From positions 1 through 64,000 of the forward strand of contig JAKPNN010000002.1 in assembly GCA_029548365.1 (NCBI GenBank): a DNA stretch of 64,000 nt, written 5' to 3'. Position 1 is the first letter of the stretch. Every line of letters begins with the position of its first letter. The notes under the pieces are model-generated. The model was not told the DNA's origin. It worked only from the letters and a program-made list of their open reading frames with translations, and did not search any database. Shown here piece by piece: positions 9,034-14,936 of this stretch. The position numbers and the translations under genes are program-made. This DNA is from Chloroflexota bacterium (lineage in GTDB: Bacteria > Chloroflexota > Anaerolineae > Anaerolineales > Anaerolineaceae).

Positions 9034-10011
9034 ATGACGCAAAAAAAAGCAACCAATAGACTATTTGAAAATAAACCGTCAGAAAACGATCAGATGTTAA
9101 GTGTTAGCGTTTCACAATCCGACATTTCAAAATGGATTGAAGCGTTTATTTTAGATCGCAAGGTTAAGGGATTGGCAGCCGGAACGATCTATTTTTATCA
9201 GATGATGCTGAAATTATTTACTCAGTATCTGGAGCGGTGCAGCAGCCCAGTAAACCTGAATGAGATCACCCCTAACCTGGTTAGGGCTTTTATGATCCAC
9301 TTAGAGGATACCGGACACAACCCAGGCGGCCGGCACGCGGCGTATAGATCATTAAGGGCATTAGTCTATTTTTGGCGTGATGAAGTTGAGCCGAAAAACT
9401 GGAAAAACCCGTTTACCAAAGTGGCGGCCCCGATAACAAGAAAAACACCACTACCTCCCATTGAATCGGCAAGCATTCAGGCATTATTAGCTACATGCGA
9501 AATAAAAACCAAAACCGCAGAACGGGACGCGGCTTTAATTTTAAGTTTGGCGGACACTGGAGCCAGGGCAAATGAATTACTGAGTATGAATCGGGATGAT
9601 CTCGATTTGATCACCGGTGAAGTTTACATCAGGCAAGGTAAAGGAAGTAAACCCCGTTTTGTGTTTATCGGGAAAAAAGCCCGGAAGGCAATCCGGCAAT
9701 ATCTCAAGGCCAGGAATGACAGCGAGCCGGCATTATGGATTTCTGAACAAGGCGGCCGGCTTACATATTGGGGCTTGCGTGAAATGATCAGACGAAGGTC
9801 AAAAGCGGCCGGCATTGAAACCCCTGGGCTACACGATTTCAGGCGATTCTTTGCGCTTGCTTGTCTTAGAAATGGCATGAACTTACACACACTCAGGCAA
9901 TTAATGGGCCACTCTGATTTACAAATGTTACAGCGATATTTAGCACTCAGTAATGATGATTTGCAGAAGGGCCATATTGCAGCTGGCCCAGTAGATCATT
10001 TACTTCTGTGA
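9034..10011 (+). CDS. Tyrosine recombinase / phage integrase
   Basis: A 325-residue tyrosine recombinase. The N-terminal SAM-like core-binding domain covers about residues 28-120, the catalytic domain about 145-310. The catalytic set is complete: Arg178 (TGARANELL), Lys203 (GKGSKPR), His267 and Arg270 (HDFRR), His293 (MGHSD) and the nucleophile Tyr302 (LQRYLAL). The C-terminal part (RRFFALACLRNGMNLHTL) is of a kind I associate with Chloroflexi integrases. I chose the ATG at 9034 because AAGGG lies eight bases upstream; a GTG at 9025 is in frame. It most likely catalyses integration at the tRNA-Lys end 80 bp away. Confidence 0.9.
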   Translation: MTQKKATNRLFENKPSENDQMLSVSVSQSDISKWIEAFILDRKVKGLAAGTIYFYQMMLKLFTQYLERCSSPVNLNEITPNLVRAFMIHLEDTGHNPGGRHAAYRSLRALVYFWRDEVEPKNWKNPFTKVAAPITRKTPLPPIESASIQALLATCEIKTKTAERDAALILSLADTGARANELLSMNRDDLDLITGEVYIRQGKGSKPRFVFIGKKARKAIRQYLKARNDSEPALWISEQGGRLTYWGLREMIRRRSKAAGIETPGLHDFRRFFALACLRNGMNLHTLRQLMGHSDLQMLQRYLALSNDDLQKGHIAAGPVDHLLL

Positions 10012-10229
10012 AACATTCTGTGAAACATTGATACTGAGTATTGGTGGGGGGTTCTGCCGCCATATGTAGACAAAATACCGAAATATATCCCTTTTTACCC
10101 CGTATTTACGGCAACCTTAAAATATGTGATTCTTTAACAATAAAACTGGAAAGAATAAATTTTCTATGATATTATTGTTGTAACACACAAAGAAAAGTGC
10201 AACCTCGCTCTGAGGATCGGTTAAGCCGG

Positions 10230-10287
10230 CCCGGATGCTACGAATAAGGAGAAACAACATCCCTATTCGTCATCCGGGTTTTTTATT
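10230..10287 (+). terminator. Long hairpin plus T-run before the RHH gene
   Basis: CCCGGATG at 10230-10237 pairs with CATCCGGG at 10271-10278, and ACGAATA pairs with TATTCGT inside it after a 2-nt bulge, followed by a run of six T. The loop contains AAGGAG, a perfect ribosome-binding sequence that is not followed by a start codon. A second small hairpin (CCTC/GAGG) lies just upstream at about 10203-10215. It is either the terminator of an unrecognised leader RNA or an attenuator for the gene at 10308. Confidence 0.6.
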
Positions 10288-10307
10288 ACAGAAAATGGAG
10301 ATAGTAG

Positions 10308-10508
10308 ATGTTTATAGAAAAACCCCAAAAAATAGAACGAATAGCACTCCGGATCGAACCCGCATTAAAAAATGATCTGTTAGCCCTGGCGCGAACAAAA
10401 GGGATTTCATACAGTGAGGCGATCCGGCAAATGATCAATAAACAAGTTAAAGCAAATAAGACAAGCGAAAGGTTGGTTGAGTATGAAGTGGAAAAGAAAA
10501 ACGATTAA
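10308..10508 (+). CDS. Small ribbon-helix-helix-like protein
   Basis: A 66-residue basic protein whose first part fits the ribbon-helix-helix fold: a short strand (KIERIALRIEP), helix A (ALKNDLLALARTKG) and helix B (SYSEAIRQMINKQV), as in CopG/Arc or the DNA-binding part of relaxosome and antitoxin proteins. A likely role is repression or copy control of the element. It lies directly behind the long hairpin at 10230-10287. No toxin-like partner follows in the same operon. Confidence 0.6.
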   Translation: MFIEKPQKIERIALRIEPALKNDLLALARTKGISYSEAIRQMINKQVKANKTSERLVEYEVEKKND

Positions 10509-10515
10509 TAAAAAA

Positions 10516-10534
10516 GCCCCGCAGTGGGCGGGGC
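10516..10534 (-). terminator. GC-rich hairpin with T-run on the minus strand
   Basis: GCCCCGC at 10516-10522 pairs with GCGGGGC at 10528-10534. On the minus strand it is followed by TTTTTTATTA, so it would stop transcription running leftwards; on the plus strand no T-run follows. Confidence 0.4.
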
Positions 10535-10586
10535 GGTGGGGTGGCTTGCCAAACATTTACATCAACAAAAGGAAGGGACGGGCTAA

Positions 10587-10913
10587 ATGTCTGACATATT
10601 TAGTATAACACAAAACCCCTATTCAAACATTGAGGGAATTAAATTACTGAAAAACTGGCAGTATGTTCAGGCCCTGTATGCTATTGGTTGCCGGCGATTT
10701 GAGATGTCGTTATGTGGTGCGGTTTATATTGACGGGATGCCGAATGACAAAATCTCAATGGGGATCATAAGAACAAAATTAAGAGAATTGGATATTAAGT
10801 TTTGTACTGGGTGGCTAAACGATGTGATCCTCATATTGGCATATAAGAATGCAGACCTGGATAAGCCCAACAATTTACCTGATTGGTTGAGGCCGAAAGG
10901 CTGGGAATTATGA
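10587..10913 (+). CDS. Hypothetical protein of the element
   Basis: A 108-residue protein that I do not recognise. It contains alternating hydrophobic strands and a WLRPKGWEL ending. Its stop codon overlaps the start of the helicase gene (ATGA at 10910-10913), which indicates translational coupling and suggests it works with the helicase, for example as a primase or loading accessory. GGGACGG upstream of the ATG is a weak ribosome-binding site. Confidence 0.55.
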   Translation: MSDIFSITQNPYSNIEGIKLLKNWQYVQALYAIGCRRFEMSLCGAVYIDGMPNDKISMGIIRTKLRELDIKFCTGWLNDVILILAYKNADLDKPNNLPDWLRPKGWEL

Positions 10914-12442
10914 CACAAAACACACTATACGATAGTTTAGTACAACATGGCATTTCAAAAAAAGATGCTAAACAGTTATCATCAGCATTTTCTAACAATG
11001 GGAACTGTAAGCATTTTCTGGATGGGTTAAAAACCATTGGGGGGCTTATAGACGGCATATCTTCAGCAGATGATTTTAAAGCCGGCAATGAGCCAAAAAG
11101 CGAACCCTGGACATCAATCTATGAACATATGGCCCATGAAATCATTCAGAACAATACTGACCCGTTAGAGGCATTCAGTCAGACATTGGCAGCCTGGGAT
11201 AACCAATGGGATTTACAGCAAGCAATCAGCAAAGCGGCGGGTTACCAGATGAAGGTAATTCAAGAACAAAAAGAATTAGAAAGCCAACAGGGGCGGAAAA
11301 AAGAACGCCAAACAGAAGATTACAAAAAAGCCCTCACGTCCCTGGGTTACACTTTCAGGGTTTGTATTATGAATGACACAATCGAAGTTAACAATCAACC
11401 CATTACAGATTTTACTGAGGCAAAAATTGTTAATGCAATGACCGACCGGGGTTTTCAAACGGCTAAGACTATCAGGGTTATTACTGATATGGCAGCAGAT
11501 ACTCAGTATCACCCGATAAGGGAGTACCTTGACGGCCTAACCTATGACGGCGGCGATTACATCCAGGCCCTGGCATCTTATTTCAATGATCAATATGGAA
11601 TGTTTTCAACCTGGATTAGAAAATGGCTAATTGGCTCGGTTGCGAAGGTTTATAAAGCAGAACAAAATCCTATGCTAGTTTTGGATGGTCGGCAAGGGAT
11701 CGGAAAATCTGTATTTGCGCGCTGGTTAGCCTCTCCCCTGCATGAGTATTTTATTGAAGGGCCAATAAACACCAATGACAAAGATTGTGAAATCCGGCTA
11801 ATTTCAAATTGGATCTGGGAAGTTAGCGAGTTAGGGACGACAACCCGAAAATCCGATTATGAGGCATTGAAGGCATTTCTAACAACCAGGAAAGTATCAG
11901 TAAGAAAACCATATGGCAAACACGACATAAACAAGCCGGCCCTGGCCTCATTCATTGGAACTATAAATAATTCATCCGGAGTTTTTTCAGATCCAACAGG
12001 AAGCCGGCGATTCTTAACCTCAAAACTGATTGATATTGTCTGGGATTATGCGAATGACCTCACACCTGATCAGATTTGGGCCGAAGCCATGGCAGCATAT
12101 AAAGACGGGGAAATCTGGCAATTGACATCTGATGAAATAAATAAAAGCAATGTAATCAATACTGAGTATGATGTCCCGGATGTGATTGAAGGTTTAATGA
12201 TGAAATTCTTTGAACTGGATAATACAAAAGATGATTGGTGGATTCCTACAAGCGATATTCTGGCCATACTAAAAGACCCGATAAAGGGCGATCTCAGGGG
12301 TAATGATCGATCGCTTGCTATGGACCTTGGCAAAACGATGACAAGGCTCGGACACGAAAGCAAAAGGCGAAAAAACAATCTGGGAAATAGTGTTAATGGG
12401 TATACAGGCATCAAATTATACTCAGTATTCCCTGGGCCATAG
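10910..12442 (+). CDS. VapE/VirE-like P-loop ATPase (replication helicase)
   Basis: A 510-residue protein of the virulence-associated E (VirE/VapE) superfamily found in phage satellites, prophages and plasmids. The Walker A motif is GRQGIGKS at 260-267, an acidic Walker-B-like VSELG at 305-309, and a conserved segment KPALASFIGTIN followed by DPTGSRRFL completes the SF3-like core. The N-terminal about 200 residues show no primase motifs, and a Gln/Glu/Lys-rich segment at about 117-142 is probably a linker. I use the ATG at 10910, which overlaps the previous stop; a TTG at 10883 is less likely. It probably drives replication of the excised element from the repeat-rich region just downstream. 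Confidence 0.8.
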   Translation: MTQNTLYDSLVQHGISKKDAKQLSSAFSNNGNCKHFLDGLKTIGGLIDGISSADDFKAGNEPKSEPWTSIYEHMAHEIIQNNTDPLEAFSQTLAAWDNQWDLQQAISKAAGYQMKVIQEQKELESQQGRKKERQTEDYKKALTSLGYTFRVCIMNDTIEVNNQPITDFTEAKIVNAMTDRGFQTAKTIRVITDMAADTQYHPIREYLDGLTYDGGDYIQALASYFNDQYGMFSTWIRKWLIGSVAKVYKAEQNPMLVLDGRQGIGKSVFARWLASPLHEYFIEGPINTNDKDCEIRLISNWIWEVSELGTTTRKSDYEALKAFLTTRKVSVRKPYGKHDINKPALASFIGTINNSSGVFSDPTGSRRFLTSKLIDIVWDYANDLTPDQIWAEAMAAYKDGEIWQLTSDEINKSNVINTEYDVPDVIEGLMMKFFELDNTKDDWWIPTSDILAILKDPIKGDLRGNDRSLAMDLGKTMTRLGHESKRRKNNLGNSVNGYTGIKLYSVFPGP

Positions 12443-12444
12443 GA

Positions 12445-12474
12445 GAAAACCAGTGAAAACCAGTAAAAACCAGT
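12445..12474 (+). repeat. Iteron-like array A, 10 bp x 3
   Basis: Three direct repeats GAAAACCAGT / GAAAACCAGT / AAAAACCAGT immediately follow the helicase stop codon. The core is related to arrays C and D further downstream. Confidence 0.75.
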
Positions 12475-12490
12475 AGTTAAAGGGCATGAA

Positions 12491-12619
12491 TACATACATA
12501 CATACCAACCTTATAAAAAAACTATTTTAAGTATTAATTAAAGCATACAAAGAATAATGACAGCGGAAACGATTAAACGGTTTAAAGGCAAAGGTATGTA
12601 TGGTATGTATGGTATGTAA
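12491..12619. repeat. Array B: inverted TACATA / GGTATGTAT repeats
   Basis: TACATACATACATACC at 12491-12506 faces three perfect-to-near-perfect 9-bp direct repeats GGTATGTAT at 12593, 12602 and 12611. The two groups are complementary, so the region can fold into a large stem or bind a protein cooperatively. Confidence 0.75.
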
Positions 12620-12798
12620 TCCGGTTGAGATTTTGGAGGTGCAAGGGAGAAAATACTGAGTATCAAAGGGTAATGATCAGTGAATGAGATACAAACTGGG
12701 TTGAATGAATTGGAGCAAACTGGTACTCAAATGTGCCATATAGCGGAAAAAACCATTATTTTACGGCGCTTACTCAGTAGAGACTCAGTAGGGTTTTG

Positions 12799-12831
12799 GT
12801 AGAAAACTAGTAGAAAACTAGTAGAAAAATA
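12799..12831 (+). repeat. Iteron-like array C, 11 bp x 3
   Basis: GTAGAAAACTA occurs twice and GTAGAAAAATA once in perfect tandem, right after two adjacent TACTSAGTA-type sites at 12770-12791. Confidence 0.75.
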
Positions 12832-12847
12832 GAGTAGTTTTTGCAAA

Positions 12848-12899
12848 TTGACATTTTCTCATAAACTATAATTGCCTTAAAATAGAACGGTTGTTCTAT
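12848..12899 (+). promoter_or_regulatory. Possible promoter with LexA-like (SOS) operator
   Basis: ATAGAAC at 12882-12888 and GTTCTAT at 12893-12899 form a perfect palindrome around GGTT. The core GAAC-N4-GTTC matches the LexA/DinR box of Gram-positive-type bacteria. Just upstream are TTGACA at 12848 and TATAAT at 12867, although their 13-bp spacing is shorter than normal. The operator would lie at the transcription start, a position suited to repression. Confidence 0.5.
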
Positions 12900-12950
12900 G
12901 TTTGCGCTAGCAGTATTGCTTATAAAGGTTAGCAGAAAAGGTTAACAAAT

Positions 12951-13070
12951 ATGGAATTACAAACAGATGAAATGATTGAAATAAACACCGGTTATCACCA
13001 ACTAACTTATTTTGATTGCGCAATTCCCCGCGGGCACTGCTTGCGATTTAAGGGGGTGCTTATAAACTAA
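12951..13070 (+). CDS. Small 39-aa ORF behind the LexA-like box
   Basis: A short frame starting MELQTDEMIEINTG and ending LRFKGVLIN, acidic at the start and basic at the end. It begins 52 bp after the LexA-like operator and is the first ATG of that putative transcript. The ribosome-binding site is weak (AGG about 10 bases upstream) and I recognise no family. It could be an SOS-induced regulator such as an excisionase or antirepressor, or a non-coding leader. Confidence 0.3.
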   Translation: MELQTDEMIEINTGYHQLTYFDCAIPRGHCLRFKGVLIN

Positions 13071-13074
13071 TTAA

Positions 13075-13130
13075 CAGTACAAACCAGAAAAAACCAGTAC
13101 AAAATCAGTAGAAAAACAGTACAAAATAAA
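13075..13130 (+). repeat. Iteron-like array D, about 10-11 bp x 5
   Basis: Five degenerate units with the core CAGTACAAAA (CAGTACAAAC, CAGAAAAAAC, CAGTACAAAAT, CAGTAGAAAAA, CAGTACAAAATA) lie upstream of the gene at 13166. The core resembles array A (CAGTGAAAAC) and array C (AGTAGAAAAC), so arrays A, C and D may bind the same protein. Confidence 0.65.
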
Positions 13131-13165
13131 ACACCTGGAAAACCAGGACAGAAAAGGACATAATC

Positions 13166-13826
13166 ATGAATAAAGATACACGGATTGAAATAAGAGAAAA
13201 ATTTTCAAAAATCAATCACACCTTGAAGGATTACCAGGCAGCCAGGGAAGAGTACAAGCGTCAGGTTGCCAAGATTAAAGACCAGGGGAGAACTTACACC
13301 CAGGAACATCTAGAAAAAAAAGCTGAAGGAAGCGCAAATGCAGTTGAGGGAAGCGGGAAAAGCCGCGCTGGAAGCTATGAAAGCGCAGGTGCATGATTTG
13401 ACCGCTAAGCTAATTGAGGTTGATGGGCGACCAATTGAGGCGGAGCGTATGCAATCCTTAAGTGCAGCTTTGCAGTTGATCCAAACCGGCGCGTTGGATT
13501 ACAAGGCAGCAAGCCAGGTAAACCAAACCTTTTTGGGTGATCAAACCGAATTAAAGACATTACGGCGCGCATATCGACAAGCCAACCTTGCAGACGGCGG
13601 CGTTGATAAAATGATCTATCCCTATGAAATTGAACTGTTGCCAAAAACCCTACTCGATACCGCTTATGGTGTTTTTGTTGGCGGGGACATCAGCGTTAAC
13701 CAGTTAGCTAACAAGATCGCCGAAATTGCGAGATACTGGGGCATAACTGATCATGACTGGAAAATTGACCCGTCCGGTTTAGTGAATGCAGCCAGGCAAG
13801 CCGCGGGGTTACCACCGCAGGACTGA
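13166..13826 (+). CDS. Coiled-coil hypothetical protein, frame interrupted at an A8 run
   Basis: Two frames overlap here. The first (13166 on) encodes MNKDTRIEIREKF and a Lys/Glu-rich helix; the second, open to 13826, encodes a continuing coiled coil and a C-terminal domain ending ARQAAGLPPQD. They join smoothly if one A is removed from the eight-A run at 13314-13321: the helix then reads EKKLKEAQMQLREAGKAALE. The combined product is about 219 residues. The cause could be a sequencing homopolymer error, a true frameshift, or transcriptional slippage. The C-terminal domain has no family I recognise; the position after the repeat-rich region suggests an element-specific accessory protein. Confidence 0.5.
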
Positions 13827-13955
13827 ACAGCATGAAATCGCCACAATCGGTTAAATAGTGGTCAAGTTTTGGTGAAAGCTACACCAGAAGCCCCCAAAGC
13901 GATACTAAGCGTTTTTACTCAGTACCCATAGGGTGGATATTGTAATCGAATAATA

Positions 13956-14005
13956 AAGCCGGTATTGAAACTCTGAGCTATCTCAAAAACATTTTATACC
14001 GGCTT
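13956..14005 (-). terminator. Hairpin, possible terminator on the minus strand
   Basis: AAGCCGGTAT at 13956-13965 pairs perfectly with ATACCGGCTT at 13996-14005 across a 30-nt loop. On the minus strand it is followed by TATTATT and lies 10 bp after the stop of the small frame at 14015-14230. Confidence 0.4.
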
Positions 14006-14014
14006 ACTATTGCT

Positions 14015-14230
14015 TTATTGCTTTTTCCTAACAACAATAATAATCTCTCTCCCAAAGATGATGATACTCATAAAGATATTATTAGATATTTTTTCAAATC
14101 GAATAAAAGACGGCTTAAGATAATTTGTTTTAATATTCATTTCAAGAATCCTTTCAGAGGCATTGCCCCATTTGATTAGTTTCCACTGAAAGGGGTGTTG
14201 GGAGTTATAATACTGAGTATCCCTGATCAC
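14015..14230 (-). CDS. Possible small protein at the element's right end
   Basis: A 71-residue frame, basic, ending in a hydrophobic stretch (IFMSIIIFGREIIIVV) before RKKQ. Its start overlaps the last TACTSAGTA palindrome and a terminator-like hairpin follows its stop. I recognise no family and see no convincing ribosome-binding site, so it may be chance. Confidence 0.3.
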   Translation of the reverse strand: MIRDTQYYNSQHPFQWKLIKWGNASERILEMNIKTNYLKPSFIRFEKISNNIFMSIIIFGREIIIVVRKKQ

Positions 14231-14253
14231 TGCCGTTTCAGTGGTTTGGGTTA

Positions 14254-14292
14254 GCCCTGGTCAGTGCTAATGACACTGGTCAGGGCGTTTTA
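14254..14292 (+). terminator. Hairpin terminator
   Basis: GCCCTGGTCAGTG at 14254-14266 pairs with CACTGGTCAGGGC with one internal mismatch pair, then GTTTTAAA. It lies at the probable right edge of the mobile element. Confidence 0.5.
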
Positions 14293-14351
14293 AATGATGA
14301 ACAATGGTTATTATAAGGTAAACCGGTTTGTTGTCAATAGTATGTATGGGT

Positions 14352-14654
14352 TCAATACATATGAGACAATTGGGGGATGATCGAGGGGTGGTATTGTTGA
14401 ATATACTCATAAGGCGTCAGGTTGTCCAGAGCACGATGGGGACGGACATTATTGTAGATTCTTTCCCATTCTTCAAGCACGTTATTGAGTGTTGGTGAGG
14501 CAAAGTCAATCGGATAAGCTGAATAGAATTCGTCCAAATGGGTTCGATGGGCTCGTTCAACTCTGCCATTCAGTTTAGGAGAGCGGGGCGGTAACACAAA
14601 CAATTTCAAGCCCAGTTCTGCACAACTTTCTTCAAAATGAATTTTTGAATTCAC
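14352..14654 (-). pseudogene. C-terminal remnant of an rve-type IS transposase
   Basis: About 100 residues match the end of a DDE integrase-core transposase: LFVLPPRSPKLNGRVERAH, then a WERIYNNVRPHRALDNLTP segment. The catalytic Glu region is partly present, but the two Asp-containing parts are missing: upstream of residue 1 the frame turns into unrelated sequence (SEQTAQADEAV). No inverted repeats are seen. The fragment marks the junction between the mobile element and the Chloroflexi-like block, and it abuts a truncated phosphorylase gene. Confidence 0.7.
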
Positions 14655-14673
14655 TGCCTCATCCGCCTGAGCC

Positions 14674-14892
14674 GTCTGTTCAGAGATGGAAGCAGCTGCA
14701 CTCTTTATTCTTTCCTCGATTTACCGTAAACGGGCGGGTGGGGTCATGCATATGGTCAGCCTGTATAAAGAAAGTGATTTGACTACTGAGGAAAAAGATG
14801 CACTTCTTGATGTTGACCGACCGATCCGGGTGGCGATTGAAGCCATTAAGATATTAATTGAAAAAGATCGACAGTCAAAAGCAGACTATTAG
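14674..14892 (+). pseudogene. C-terminal remnant of a nucleoside (uridine) phosphorylase
   Basis: The last about 72 residues of a PNP/UDP-family phosphorylase: SEMEAAALFILSSIYRKRAG is the conserved ribose-binding motif (the E-M-E in uridine and purine phosphorylases), and the C-terminal helix DRPIRVAIEAIKILIEKD ends normally. An in-frame TGA at about 14671 and the IS remnant immediately upstream remove the rest of the gene. It probably once continued leftwards, so the chromosome was rearranged here. Confidence 0.65.
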
Positions 14893-14936
14893 TTGCGATC
14901 AAAATCATTACAGCAAAAACGAAGAACCCATATTTT

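Larger units (their letters stand above)
8998..14220. repeat. Dispersed palindrome TACTSAGTA, 13 copies
   Basis: Copies of the near-perfect palindrome WTACTSAGTAW start at 8998, 9218, 9577, 10031, 11499, 12159, 12418, 12653, 12770, 13915 and 14210, with two half-degenerate copies at 9943 and 12781. Six lie inside the integrase and helicase genes, the others between genes. I noticed no copy in 1-8,990 or 14,230-64,000. Spacing is irregular (11 to 1,468 bp), so this is not a tandem array. Confidence 0.85.
8956..14350. mobile_element. Integrative element (satellite- or plasmid-like) at tRNA-Lys
   Basis: The block is AT-rich compared with both flanks. It starts at a truncated tRNA-Lys, encodes a tyrosine recombinase at the tRNA end, a small DNA-binding protein, a VapE/VirE-type helicase, and a repeat-rich non-coding stretch that could serve as a replication origin. 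Thirteen TACTSAGTA-type palindromes are confined to it. Phage structural or conjugation genes are absent, so it resembles a phage-inducible-island-like satellite or small integrative plasmid. The right boundary is uncertain: the last palindrome is at 14210-14220 and a terminator at 14254, after which an IS remnant begins. No second tRNA-Lys copy is visible. Confidence 0.65.

Noticed and set aside
13166-13826. Programmed -1 ribosomal frameshift at the A-run
   Set aside because: The second frame is +1 relative to the first, not -1, so the common A-AAA-AAG type does not apply; an indel or transcriptional slippage is simpler.
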